From Cherax quadricarinatus (Eukaryota > Arthropoda > Malacostraca > Decapoda > Parastacidae), in the NCBI RefSeq assembly GCF_038502225.1, contig NC_091307.1:29805846-29869845 (forward strand): a DNA stretch of 64,000 bases. Reading direction: 5' to 3'. This document shows positions 20,921-31,631 of this stretch, one piece after another. The translations under genes were made by a program, and so were the position numbers. The notes below the pieces were generated by a model. It was given only the letters and a program-made list of their open reading frames with translations, was not told where the DNA came from and made no database searches. Within the stretch, counting starts at the first letter, position 1. Each line of letters begins with the position of its first letter.

Positions 20921-21286
20921 GTGTTGGAGTGTTCAGCAGAAGTTTGTGATTACAGGAAGGTGGGTGCAGGACGGAAGAGGAGCGATTGGTGGAATGATGA
21001 TGTAAAGAGAGTAGTAAGGGAGAAAAAGTTAGCATATGAGAAGTTTTTACAAAGTAGAAGTGATGCAAGGAGGGAAGAGTATATGGAGAAAGAGAGAGAG
21101 GTTAAGAGAGTGGTGAAGCAATGTAAAATGAGAGCAAATGAGAGAGTGGGTGAGATGTTATCAACAAATTTTGTTGAAAATAAGAAAAAGTTTTGGAGTG
21201 AGATTAACAAGTTAAGGAAGCCTAGAGAACAAATGGATTTGTCAGTTAAAAATAGGAGAGGAGAGTTATTAAATGGAGAGTTATAG
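20921..21286 (+). pseudogene. RTE-C linker, in frame with the reverse transcriptase
   Basis: A lysine/arginine-rich, probably coiled-coil linker (WWNDDVKRVVREKK, then KVFWSEINKLR-like sequence: KKKFWSEINKLRK). It is in the same frame as the next entry and is separated from it by a single TAG at 21,284-21,286. Undoing that one stop would join linker and reverse transcriptase into one frame, so the copy is recently damaged. Confidence 0.75.
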
Positions 21287-21289
21287 GTA

Positions 21290-22936
21290 TTGGGAAGATG
21301 GAGGGAATATTTTGAGGAATTGTTAAATGTTGATGAAGATAGGGAAGCTGTGATTTCGTGTATAGGGCAAGGAGGAATAACATCTTGTAGGAGTGAGGAA
21401 GAGCCAGTTGTGAGTGTGGGGGAAGTTCGTGAGGCAGTAGGTAAAATGAAAGGGGGTAAGGCAGCCGGGATTGATGGGATAAAGATAGAAATGTTAAAAG
21501 CAGGTGGGGATATAGTTTTGGAGTGGTTGGTGCAATTATTTAATAAATGTATGGAAGAGGGTAAGGTACCTAGGGATTGGCAGAGAGCATGCATAGTTCC
21601 TTTGTATAAAGGCAAAGGGGACAAAAGAGAGTGCAAAAATTATAGGGGGAAAAGATTGTTGAGTGTACCTGGTAAAGTGTATGGTAGAGTTATTATTGAA
21701 AGAATTAAGAGTAAGACGGAGAATAGGATAGCAGATGAACAAGGAGGCTTTAGGAAAGGTAGGGGGTGTGTGGACCAGGTGCTTACAGTGAAACACATAA
21801 GTGAACAGTATTTAGATAAGGCTAAAGAGGTCTTTGTGGCATTTATGGATCTGGAAAAGACGTATGACAGGGTGGATAGGGGGGCAATGTGGCAGATGTT
21901 GCAAGTGTATGGTGTAGGAGGTAGGTTACTGAAAGCAGTGAAGAGTTTTTACGAGGATAGTGATGCTCAAGTTAGATTATGTAGGAAAGAGGGAAATTAT
22001 TTCCCAGTAAAAGTAGGCCTTAGACAAGGATGTGTGATGTCACCGTGGTTGTTTAATATATTTATAGATGGGGTTGTAAGAGAAGTAAATGCGAGGGTCT
22101 TGGCAAGAGGCGTGGAGTTAAAAGATAAAGAATCACACACAAAGTGGGAGTTGTCACAGTTGCTCTTTGCTGATGACACTGTGCTCTTTGGAGATTCTGA
22201 AGAGAAGTTGCAGAGATTGGTGTATGAATTTGGTAGGGTATGCAAAAGAAGAAAATTAAAAGTGAATACAGGAAAGAGTAAGGTTATGAGGATAACAAAA
22301 AGATTAGGTGATGAAAGATTGGATATCAGATTGGAGGGAGAGGGTATGGAGGAGGTGAATGTATTCAGATATTTGGGAGTGGACGTGTCAGCGGATGGGT
22401 CTATGAAAGATGAGGTGAATCATAGAATTGATGAGGGGAAAAGGGTGAGTGGTGCACTTAGGAGTCTGTGGAGACAAAGAACTTTGTCCTTGGAGGCAAA
22501 GAGGGGAATGTATGAGAGTATAGTTTTACCAACGCTCTTATATGGGTGTGAAGAATGGGTGATGAATGTTGCAGCGAGGAGAAGGCTGGAGGCAGTGGAG
22601 ATGTCATGTCTGAGGGCAATGTGTGGTGTGAATATAATGCAGAGAATTCGTAGTTTGGAAGTTAGGAGGAGGTGCAGGATTACCAAAAATGTTGTCCTGA
22701 GGGCTGAGGAAGGGTTGTTGAGGTGGTTCGGACATGTAGAGAGAATGGAGCGAAACAGAATGACTTCAAGAGTGTATCAGTCTGTAGTGGAAGGAAGGCG
22801 GGGTAGGGGTCGGCCTAGGAAAGGTTGGAGGGAGGGGGTAAAGGAGGTTTTGTGTGCGAGGTGCTTGGACTTCCAGCAGGCATGCGTGAGCGTGTTTGAT
22901 AGGAGTAAATGGAGACAAATGGTTTTTAATACTTGA
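21290..22936 (+). CDS. RTE-C reverse transcriptase
   Basis: An uninterrupted 548-residue frame. Reverse transcriptase motifs in order: GGKAAGIDGI (about residue 60), VPLYKGKGDKRECKNYRG, EQGGFRKGRGCVDQV, FMDLEKTYDRVDR, VGLRQGCVMSPWLFN and the catalytic LLFADDTVLFG. After these come the thumb (NTGKSKVMR, FRYLGVDVSADGSM) and the C-terminal WFGHVERMERNRM and GRGRPRKGW motifs. All catalytic aspartates are visible. NYRGKRLL replaces the more usual NYRGISLL. This is the best-preserved RTE protein here, but it needs the upstream frames, which are broken. Confidence 0.92.
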   Translation: MGRWREYFEELLNVDEDREAVISCIGQGGITSCRSEEEPVVSVGEVREAVGKMKGGKAAGIDGIKIEMLKAGGDIVLEWLVQLFNKCMEEGKVPRDWQRACIVPLYKGKGDKRECKNYRGKRLLSVPGKVYGRVIIERIKSKTENRIADEQGGFRKGRGCVDQVLTVKHISEQYLDKAKEVFVAFMDLEKTYDRVDRGAMWQMLQVYGVGGRLLKAVKSFYEDSDAQVRLCRKEGNYFPVKVGLRQGCVMSPWLFNIFIDGVVREVNARVLARGVELKDKESHTKWELSQLLFADDTVLFGDSEEKLQRLVYEFGRVCKRRKLKVNTGKSKVMRITKRLGDERLDIRLEGEGMEEVNVFRYLGVDVSADGSMKDEVNHRIDEGKRVSGALRSLWRQRTLSLEAKRGMYESIVLPTLLYGCEEWVMNVAARRRLEAVEMSCLRAMCGVNIMQRIRSLEVRRRCRITKNVVLRAEEGLLRWFGHVERMERNRMTSRVYQSVVEGRRGRGRPRKGWREGVKEVLCARCLDFQQACVSVFDRSKWRQMVFNT

Positions 22937-23190
22937 CGTGCTGTTGGAGTGTGAGCAAAGTAACATTTATGAAGGGGTTCAGGGAAACTGGCAGACCGGA
23001 CTTGAGTCCTGGAGATGGGAAGTACAGTGCCTGCACTCTGAAGGAGGGGTGTTAATGTTGCAGTTTAAAAACTGTAGTGTAAAGCACCCTTCTGGCAAGA
23101 CAGTGATGGAGTGAATGATGGTTAAAGTTTTTCTTTTTTGGGCCACCCTGCCTTGGTGGGAATCGGCCAGTGTGATAATAAAAAAAAATA

Positions 23191-23535
23191 ATCTGACAAA
23201 GCCCAAGTCCTCTAAAATTAGAAGGAAAGGGGGGGGGTAATAAACATGATCACACACGCAACATTGGGGCCAGACTCTTTGAACTCTATAAACAATGCAA
23301 ACTACCACTATAACGAGCGCTCAGCACACATGTGGAAAACTTCCCAGCATGTTGAAAACATTAAAGAAGAGAAACTCGTGAGAAAACACCCAAGTCTATA
23401 TATAGCCTTGGAATATGTTGGGATGAAAAAACTGGAGGAAGAGCTAAGATCTTGGCGAAATTCTAGAGGTGCTAAAAAAAAGTGAAGACACAGCTACTCT
23501 GGCAAAAAACTATAGGTCATGAGAGGATGAGAAGA
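23191..23535. other. Spacer, no gene seen
   Basis: Includes a G-run at 23,230-23,238 and decayed sequence. I cannot support a gene. Confidence 0.45.
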
Positions 23536-23590
23536 CACCTGGAGTCTACCTGGAGGGTATTCCGGGGATCAACGCCCCCGCGGCCAGATC
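23536..23590 (-). mobile_element. LINE-D 3' terminus, very short copy
   Basis: Minus strand: GATCTGGCCGCGGGGGCG, TTGATCCCCGGAATACCC, TCCAGGTAGACTCCAGGTG. Only about 55 bp of the element remain, an extreme 5' truncation that still has the full terminus with one terminal repeat. Confidence 0.8.
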
Positions 23591-24870
23591 AAAGCTTAAA
23601 AATTTTATGGAAAATAATGACTTGTACAATCCAGGTTATCATAGGCTTTGAGCAGGGAGATCATGTTCGTCAACTACTGGACCACTAAGATAACATTACA
23701 GAGGCGTGGACAGAACCCCAGCATACAGACGCGGTATACGCAGACTTGGCTAAGGCACCGGACATGTGATCATGGAGTAACAGCGCAAAGTAAGATCAAA
23801 AGTAATTAAAAGAAAAGGAAGCAAATGGATATACGAATTCCTAACCAATAAAACACAGTAGTGGTAAACAATGTAAAATCTAGCCTTAGCAATGTAAAAA
23901 TCGGTAAAATATAACACGATGTTCGATAAGGTCAAATTTCAGTTGCTCAGGTATGAAGAAAATGAGGAATTCAACGAGGGTAACGATATACAAAATGCAG
24001 GAGGGTCACCACACAGAACGAAAAGAACATGTATAAGATCTAGGTAACTAATATCAGCTGACCTACCTTCAAGAACACGGTATATATCTTTGATGAGTTT
24101 CGAGTGTCTTGCTACTCCCGGAGCTCGGCCATGGGCCAGGCTTATCTGGTGCTAGCCTGGTCAATCAGCCTGTTGCTGTTAGTGGCCCACTGCCCCGCAT
24201 AGCTTGGTTGATCTGGCACTTGGTGAAGATACTTGTCCAGTTTCCTCTTGATACACTTGTTCCAGCAGTGTTTCTGATATCTTCTGGTAAGATGTTGAAA
24301 CAAATGCTGCGAAGGTCAGGAAAACAATAGGGTGGATTATTAGGATACGAGAAATTTCAAAACAAGAGAAATAATAGTAATAGTATTCAAATCACTTGTG
24401 CTCTTTCAAAGTACTGCTCTCACTTTTAACAGCATCGTTCAGAGCGGATGAGATGATAGCTGGAAAGAAAACAAACAGTGTTCATCACTGGCATAAACCC
24501 ACTAAAGCACTTTATAAACTACCGGGAACGCCACCAAGAACTGGGAATGTACTCACTGAAATGAAGACGACAGATGCGCAAAAATTTAGACTTGGAGTAA
24601 GATATGGACGGCACTCTAAAACACACCTATTGAAAAGTAGGGAAACTACGTGCACAAGAAAGCACTGTATCAACATCCGTGGGCCTAGATTTTTGAATCT
24701 GCAACCAGCAGGTATCAGACATATCGCTTTCGGGGTGAGCCAGATCAATCAGGCTGTGATGGATATGCGGGCCAGCGATCTGCCAACAGCAACAGCCTGA
24801 TCAACCAGGCAATCAATAAGGTGGCCTGTCCAAGGGCCGGGCCGTGGGGATAGGAAAATTCTCGAAACAG
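23591..24870 (+). pseudogene. LINE-E reverse transcriptase remnant, split by LINE-E
   Basis: Decayed plus-strand LINE-E: YNPGYH and AGRSC residues near 23,620-23,670, then FQLLRYEE near 23,940, GWIIRI at about 24,330, and a 3' end with CAACAGCCTGATCAACCAGG and GGCCGGGCCGTGGGG. Many frame losses. A minus-strand LINE-E 3' fragment at 24,061-24,301 interrupts it. Confidence 0.7.
24061..24301 (-). mobile_element. LINE-E 3' fragment inserted in another LINE-E
   Basis: CTACTCCCGGAG, CATGGGCCAGGCTTATCTGG, GGCACTTGGTGAAG and TCTGATATCTTCTGGTAAGA are in the same order as 54,300-54,510. Plus-strand LINE-E sequence lies on both sides. Confidence 0.75.
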
Positions 24871-25028
24871 GTCTCACGTATGAGACGAGGTGCTCACCTA
24901 CACACAAACGAGGTGAGAGGCGTGTGTGGCTACCTCCACTCACTGAACTGACCCACTGCTACCTCCACTGACTGAACTGGCCTTGCAGGGCCTGAAAGCC
25001 CTTGCAGGGCTTCCTCCCTCCCTCCCTC
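24871..25028. other. Short unique spacer, small tandem duplication
   Basis: GCTACCTCCACTCACTGAACTG is followed at once by a near-copy with GACTGAACTG. GCCTTGCAGGGCCTGAAAGC is similarly echoed. It ends in (CCCT)n where the LINE-F poly(A) begins on the other strand. Confidence 0.6.
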
Positions 25029-25239
25029 TTTTTTTTTTTATTTACACAGGGTGTGACAAGGTTAAGGATCCCTAGCTTTATTGACAAGCTATTTACAGGT
25101 TAAGGATTCCTAACTTTATTGGCAAGCTAAGAGCTGTTACCTACATCAGCTCATTTGAAAGCATTTTTATTGTTATGAGACATACAAGTAGGGAACAGGA
25201 TGAAGCTGAAGCCATCTGTGGGCCAGCATTTTCATGTGA

Positions 25240-26690
25240 TCAACCGACTATCTCGTTGACATCATTATGCTGTACGAATGTGTTGAATACTAGAGTCATC
25301 CTGGGTATATATGATCTCAGATAGAGTGATGTTCTGGAGAAGGGTACAGCCAGAGTGAAGTTGCTGCTTTCTGCACGTCTTGTGGCATAAAAGCTTGTTT
25401 CACGCTGTCCTCGAAGTGGATCCAAGTGTGGTATTTTGACAATATTGGCCTTGTACATAACAGTAAGGCCACCCACATCCCTCCTGTGTTGAAGGCTCTG
25501 CTGAAATGACAGATCTATCCAGGATGGGTCCAGGCGAGAGATGAGACGTCTTGCTCTGTTCTCTACTCTGTCAAGCAGTCGCAGATGAGAGGGGGGGGGG
25601 CAGACAAACCAAGAAAGTGGAGCATACTCAAGGTGTGAGCGTACTTTTGCCTCGTACAGAATCTTGCAACCCCTACTGTCAAGCAGATGCGAGATACGGC
25701 GAAGTGCTGTAAGCTTCCTGGCTGCCTTGTTTGCAAGATTTACAACATGGTTCTTCATGGTTAGTTTGGAGTCAAATTTCACCCCAAGGATATCAACTTC
25801 TTCTCCAGGTGCCAACACCCTCCCATTCATCCATACTACTGCACCAGGATTACCATCATGGTGCCTAGAGACGATCATCATTTGCGTTTTCTCAGGTGCA
25901 AATGTTACTTGCCATCTATTTCCCCAAGCTGATATAGCTCTCAGCTGGTGATTGATGTAGCTTAGAGCAGCTGGCATTTCTTCTCTTGGATAAGTGAATG
26001 TCAGTGTACAGTCGTTTGCATATGAATATGATTCTGGGATGAGATGAAGAAGGTCGTTGAAGTAGACATTCCATAACAACGGTCCCAGTACGCTTCCATG
26101 TGGAACACTTGCCCCAATAGGATGTCTTACTGATTCCGTTCCATTGAGAACTACACTTAGAGATCTACCATGAAGGTAATCACTGAGGAGACATAACATA
26201 GAGCCTGCAATTCCCAGTGCTTGAAATTTTGCTAAGAGGCCCTGGTGCCACACCCGGTCAAAAGCGCCAGCAATGTCCAGTGCTACCACACAGCTGACTT
26301 TGGATTCATCCAGTGACTGGTGCCACTTAGTGGAGAGGTTTAACAACAGATCAGCAGCAGAGTAATCGTTCCTGAAGCCATATTGACGATCACAAAGTGA
26401 GTGGTAGTCAAAAAACTCTGTCATTTGTCTTGAGATTATTGTCTCGAGGATCTTACCAGTGATTGACAGGAGTGACACTGGTCTGTAGTTGCTGATTTCT
26501 GCTCTGCTCTTCTTTTGTGAACAGGGACTACATTTGCCTCTTTCCATAGAGATGGCCATTTACACTGTACTAGGCAGTGCTGAAAGATGCGAGTTAGAGG
26601 TGCTGCTAGCTGGTCTGCACATCATCTCAGCAATCTTGGGCTCAACTTGTCTGGGCCCACAGCCTTTTCTTGGTCAAGCGATTTAAGAAG
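25240..26690 (-). pseudogene. LINE-F reverse transcriptase (catalytic Asp changed)
   Basis: The 439-residue frame ends at 25,240 and continues upstream to 26,690 past an in-frame stop in the KLSPRLLR region. Motifs: EKAVGPDKLSP, ANVVPVHK, NYRPVSLLSITGKILE, RQYGFRNDYSAADLL, VVALDIAGAFDRVWH, then SVPHGSVLGPLLWN (Q to H) and SYANDCTLTF where the family has YADD. The first catalytic aspartate is thus asparagine, which should abolish polymerisation. The C-terminal region has LEYAPLSW and RLDPSW motifs. Confidence 0.88.
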
Positions 26691-26699
26691 GAAATGCAC

Positions 26700-27105
26700 C
26701 TTCAAATACTATATTTGGGGCATCTGTAAACACAGAATATCAGGGAAAACGAATGGGGCATGCAACTTTGAGCATCCCAAAAAATGCCGTGACCTCCTGT
26801 CTAAGGGAATGTGTCGTTCTACCTCTTGCAAATACTTCCACCCGGAGATGTGTCAGTCTTCAGTCCTTGAAAAACATTGTTACAATACCAGCAGCACTGC
26901 ATATCATCTAAAAGGGACCAGGAGGCACACACCCCATACAACACATCATAGTAACTATGGTAGCTATGACATCACCCCAACTGATTTTTTAGGGGTAGGA
27001 AACGAAGAAAGAAAATGGAAAGAGATAACCAAAATAGTCCACCACCTTGGAGCCTTGTTGGACTGGAGGCACAGCCAGTGGGCCCTCCGGGCTCACAGCT
27101 ACTGA
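26700..27105 (+). pseudogene. LINE-D ORF1, CCCH zinc-finger protein (5'-truncated)
   Basis: Encodes the C-terminal part of the LINE-D ORF1 protein, probably the RNA-binding partner of the retrotransposon. Visible: YYIWGICKHRISG, then GACNFEH completing a first C-C-C-H set; DLLSKGMCRSTSCKYFHPEMC, a second; and HCYNTSSTAYH, a third whose middle cysteine has been lost. It ends with KWKEITKIVHHLGALLDW. Copy 2 (32,572-33,162) keeps finger 3 but loses the cysteine in finger 1, so comparing both gives the ancestral pattern. Confidence 0.8.
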
Positions 27106-27189
27106 TACCAACAACAAAATCCCCCCAACAAACATGCAACACAACCTCATATATATTTGCTAATATACAGGGCCTTAAGCCATCCACAA

Positions 27190-28515
27190 ACAACAAAATA
27201 CCTTTCATTAGTGAACTTCTAGAGGAGTGAAATTCAGTTTGCAGCCTTCACAGAGACCCACGCAAAAGATTACTTTGACAGTGAAATATGGATACCTGGA
27301 TACAACCTTTTCAGATGCGACAGAAATAACAGGCAACAAGGGGGGGTTGGCCTGTATGTCAAAGAGTCTCATTTGCAGAGAGATACTGAACACCACAAAT
27401 GATGTAGTTGAAATTCTGACAATAAAAGTCGAGAACCAAAACTTAGTCATTGTACTTGTATATAAGCCACCGGATGCAACTTCCCAACAGTTCAAAGAAC
27501 AACTGTCAAAAATCGACTCCTGTCTGGACAACTTTCCAGCCCCATCCCCAAACATCTTGCTGCTTGGTGACTTCAATCTAAGACACACAAAATGGAAGAA
27601 TATAGCAACAGAAATAATCCCTGGAGGTAACTCAGATGAAAGGTCACACACGCAGGAGCTGCTGAATTTCTGCAACAAACACACCCTAAGTCAGCAAATA
27701 GTGGAGCCAACAAGACTGGAGAACACACTGGACCTTATTTTCACAAATAATGAGGACCTGGTAAGGAATATAACAATATCAAAAACAAGAAATTCTGATC
27801 ACAATCTAATCGAAGTCCAGACTTGTATGCACAGGAGCCCTGATCGGCACGATGCATTCAGTTATGAGGGTACCTTTACCAAATTCAACTTCAACAACAA
27901 GAACATCATCTGGGATCAGGTAAACTATGCCCTAAATGAAACATGCTGGGAGGATATCTTAAATTACATGGACCCTAACCAATGCCTCGAAAAGATCACC
28001 CTCCTGGTAGCTGAAGTATGTTCAAGGTATATTCCTATAAGACAAAAGAAAAGAAGAAGTAAACTGGAGAGAGAGAGAGACGCTCCCTCTACAGAAGACG
28101 AAGAACCATTGAGCTCTTCAAGAATGCCAGATTATCTGATACACGGAAGGTAGTGCTAACCAGGGAAGTGGAAAATATTGAGCTTAAGTTAAAGGACTCA
28201 TACAGGATCCAGGAGAGACAAGAGGAACTAAAAGTGATTAATGAAATTGAAAGAAATTCGAAATATTTCTTTTCATACACCAAAAACAAGTCAAAAACCA
28301 CTTCTAGTATAGGGCCCCTGCTCAGACAAGATGGATCCTACACTGACGACAACAAAGAAATGAGCGAGATACTGAAATTGCAGTATGACTCAGTGTTCAG
28401 CGAGCTACTAACCAATTTAAAGATAGACGATCCAAACAATTTTTTCATGAATGAGCCTCAAAACCCTGCCAATGTAGGCCAGATTTATGACAACTTTAAC
28501 TCCACTAGACTTTGA
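27190..28515 (+). pseudogene. LINE-D copy 1 endonuclease and linker
   Basis: Endonuclease motifs: FANIQGLKPST (first Asn), FTETH (catalytic Glu), VLVYKPPDATSQQFKEQ, NILLLGDFNLRHTKW (GDFN) and RNSDHNLIEVQ (SDH). The main frame runs 27,227-28,153. Its start is displaced by a G-run indel at about 27,340 and it ends at a TAG. The linker resumes in another frame at 28,153-28,515 (GPLLRQDGSYTDDNKEMSE). All catalytic residues are recognisable, but the frame is not continuous. Confidence 0.85.
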
Positions 28516-30131
28516 GAAAGCCATCGACGACATGCCCATGCACTCAGCCCCAGGCACAGACTCGTGGAACTCGGTGTTCATTAAAAACTGCAAGAAACCC
28601 CTCTCACAGGCCTTAAGTATGCTATGGAGAAGGAGCTTAGACACAGGCGAGATTTCACAGTCACTAAAAACAACAGATATAGCCCCACTCCATAAAGGTG
28701 GCAGCAAAGCAGTAGCTAAGAACTATAGACCAATAGCTTTAACGTCCCACATCATAAAAATCTTTGAAAGAGTTCTAAGAAGCAGGATAGCAAACCACCT
28801 AGACTCCCAAAAATTGCACAACCCAGGACAACATGGTTTCAGAGCAGGCCGCTCCTGCCTTTCGCAACTGCTTGACCACTATATGGTCCTAGATGCACTG
28901 GAAAACAAACAGAATGCGGATGTAGCATACACAGACTTTGCAAAAGCCTTTGACAAGTGCGACCATGGTGTAATAGCACACAAAATGCGTGCTAAAGGGA
29001 TAACCGGCAATGTAGGCAGATGGATCTTCAACTTTCTAACCAATCGCACACAAAGAGTAGTGGTAAACAGAGTTAAATCAGATGTTGCCATAGTGAAGAG
29101 CTCTGTCCCACAAGGCACAGTACTCGCACCTATCCTTTTCCTTATTCTCATAACAGATAGACAGAGATGTAAACCACAGCACTGTATCATCTTTTGCAGA
29201 CGATACTAGGATCTGCATGAGAGTGTCATCCATTGAGGACACGGCAAAGCTCCAAGAAGATATAAACCAAGTTTTCCAATGGGCAACAGAGAACAATATG
29301 ATGTTCAATGAAGACAAATTCCAACTACTCCATTATGGAAAACTGGAGGAAATAATAACTAGAACTGAGTATACTACAAACTCCAATCACACAATAGAGG
29401 GGAAAAGTAATGTGAAGGACCTGGGTGTGGTAATGTCCGAAAACCTCACCTTCAAGGACCACAACAATGCCACTATCACATCTGCTAGGAAACTGATAGG
29501 ATGGATAATGAGAACATTCAAGACAAGAGATGCTAAGCCAATGATGATCCTTTTTAAATCACTTATTCTTTCTAGGCTGGAATACTGCTGTACATTAACA
29601 TCCCCATTAAAGGCAGGTGAAATTGCAGAGCTAGAGAATGTACAGAGAACCTTTACTGCACGTACAAGTTCCATCAAACACCTTAACTACTGGGAGTGCC
29701 TGGAAGCACTTGACTTGTACTCACTAGAGCGCAGGCGAGAGAGAGAGATCGTAATCTACACCTGGAAGATTCTGGAGGGACTGGTCCCTAATATGCACAC
29801 AGCAATCACTCCATACGAAAGCAAAAGACTTGGCAGGCGATGCAACATACCCCCAGTGAAAAGTAGGGGTGTAACTGGTACACTAAGAGAAAACACAATA
29901 AGTGTCCAGGGCCCAAGACTGTTCAACAGCCTCCCACCAGCAATAAGGGGCATTACGGGAAGACCCCTGGTCGTCTTCAAGAGGGAGCTGGACAGATACC
30001 TAAAGATGGTGCCGGATCAGCCGGGCTGTTGTTCGTACGTTGGATTACGTGCGGTCAGCAGTAACAGCCTCGTTGATCAGGCCCTGATCCACCGGGAGGC
30101 CAGATCGTGGACCGGGCCGCGGGGACGTTGA
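28487..30131 (+). pseudogene. LINE-D copy 1 reverse transcriptase
   Basis: Two frames, 28,487-29,209 and 29,217-30,131, joined by a shift just before the catalytic box. Motifs: DDMPMHSAPGTDSWN, TTDIAPLHKGGSK, NYRPIALTSHIIKIFE, QHGFRAGRSCLSQLL, YTDFAKAFDKCDHG and SSVPQGTVLAPILF. The FADD box itself is split by the frameshift. The second frame carries NNMMFNEDKFQLL, GWIMRTFKTRDAKPM, LNYWECLEALDLYSLE and the C-terminal VPDQPGCCSYVGLRA, which merges into the 3' repeat. The palm/thumb layout fits the CR1/L2-like group. Confidence 0.88.
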
Positions 30132-30171
30132 TCCCCGGAATGCCCTCCAGGTAGACTCCAGGTAGGTAGAC

Positions 30172-31462
30172 CACCACCTGCCTTATTGTCACCACTGACA
30201 GTTTTGACACAGTTCTTGCAGCTAGCCAAGGAGGGTCCCTTGCTGGATCAGGAACTTGCATTTTGGTAGCAAAGTGTTCAGTAAAGAGGTCCGCCTTCTC
30301 TTGACTACTAGTAGAGGTGGTCCCATCCTGTCGATTTAGAGGTGGAATGAGTTCATCAGGCAGATAACCTTGTCTGTCCTTGACCAGGGACCACCAGGTT
30401 TTGGAGCCTACCCTACCTGATGCTAGCTTTCTTTTAGTATCCACCTCCCATTTAGCAATGTCCCACTTTTGAACGTCACCCATATGCCTACAGGCTTGCC
30501 TGTGCAAGTTCCTGTTATAGGTGGTAGGATGTCTCTTATACCTTCGCCATGCTTTGTACTTAGCAGTAGCAGCCTTTCTACAACGAAAGCCAAACCAAGG
30601 CTGATCTGTAGGCTTTGTCACATATTGCCGGTGAGGAATGGAATGTGTTCTTGTTGTAGATTAAGGATGTGTCCAGTGAAGACTTTCACTTGGTTGTCAA
30701 CATCCCCTTGGAGAAGAGCATTCCAATCGGCGGTGGCGAGCTCAGAGCAAAGGGCTGGCCAATTACCTCTTTCCCATAACCAGGTTGTGCATGTGGACTC
30801 CTCACCTCGTTCTGTTGGGATCTTAAGTGTCGTAAAAACAGCCTTGTGGTCAGACGATCCAACGAAGCCGAGGGGTTGACAAGTGACTATGCCTTCTGCC
30901 AGATCACTCACTACTGGGTCAAGGGAGGAGCCAGAGAAGTGAGTAGGGAAATCAACAAAGTTTCTCGTGTCAAATACTGCAAGAAGGTCATCCAAGTCCC
31001 TCTGTATAAGGTGTTGGTTGAGGTCACCAACAATTATGATATGTTGACAGTTGTGTTGTAGCAGAAGAGAGTCAATATTTTCCATTAGGAAGTTGATGGG
31101 GTCTGCATGCTGCCAATGAGGTCTGTACATTGCACATGCTAGTACAGAGGTACTAGTGTTTATGCATAGCTTGAATAACATCATTTCAAGATGTGTAGGG
31201 GTGGCAACATCAATGTGCTGGGCACGAACACATTTAGAGAAGCACACAGCAACACCTCCATGCCCTTGCCTGTCTCTTCTCATCCATGAGGTGTAGCCAG
31301 CAAGTCTTGCAAAATTTTCTGGAGTTCTGTCATCCAAAAATGTTTCACAACAGCTATCATGTTGGGACGTCGAGTGTTCGCAAAACTATGTGCGAGCTCT
31401 CCAACATTAGTAAAAAAACCTCTAATGTTGGCCGACAGGATGCTGATAGACTGGCTCCTCAT
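30172..31462 (-). pseudogene. LINE-F endonuclease and linker
   Basis: Minus-strand frame 31,337-30,618 with flanking pieces. First motif LSANIRGFFTNV at about 31,430; then RQGHGGVAVCFSK, IIIVGDLNQHL (GDxN) and GSSDHKAVFTT (SDH), all endonuclease signatures. After the domain, a shift near 30,640 moves the linker to another frame (TKPTDQPWFGFRCRKAA, WWSLVKDRQGYLPDELIPP). It stops where LINE-D copy 1 begins at 30,170. The catalytic residues seem retained, but the protein is broken. Confidence 0.85.
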
Positions 31463-31631
31463 GATGTGGTCAGCTTGAGGTGGTGGGTGTGTAGGGCATG
31501 TAAGGTCCCTGCCCTTGAGAGGTAGGGTACTGAGGCAGCTGCAGGGATGTAGGTCTGTGGTCTTGTATAAGGCACAATACCACCTGCTGTGTTGGGATAG
31601 GAGTAGCTGAGTGGGTGACGTGTGAGTGTGT

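Larger units (their letters stand above)
19586..23190 (+). mobile_element. RTE-C: near-complete RTE-type retrotransposon
   Basis: The leader (about 19,586-20,030) includes CCATGGGGAAGTGGAAAACG, AGGCGACTAAAATGCCGGG and AGTAACCCCTTCTCCTG. Next come an endonuclease frame, a linker and a reverse transcriptase frame, then a short tail with GCCACCCTGCCTTGGTGGG and an A-rich end at about 23,180. RTE-clade elements are short, lack a well-defined ORF1, and carry an AP-like endonuclease and reverse transcriptase. The LLRWFGHVERM and GRGRPRKGW C-terminal motifs are typical of that clade. It is broken by one frameshift and one stop. The left boundary is inferred from leader similarity I recall, not from a visible target-site duplication. 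Confidence 0.85.
26697..30170 (+). mobile_element. LINE-D copy 1, inserted in LINE-F
   Basis: Begins inside ORF1 (5'-truncated) and ends at the family terminus, GGACGTTGATCCCCGGAATG then CCTCCAGGTAGACTCCAGGTA. Lies on the plus strand inside minus-strand LINE-F. Flanks read ATGCACC on the left and ACCACCTGCC on the right, so any target-site duplication is only a few bases. Frames are broken at about 27,225, 28,150, 28,500 and 29,210, more often than in copy 2, so this is probably the older of the two. Confidence 0.9.

Noticed and set aside
20950..21636. 228-residue Ser/Leu-rich minus-strand frame
   Set aside because: Shadow of the RTE-C linker and reverse transcriptase.
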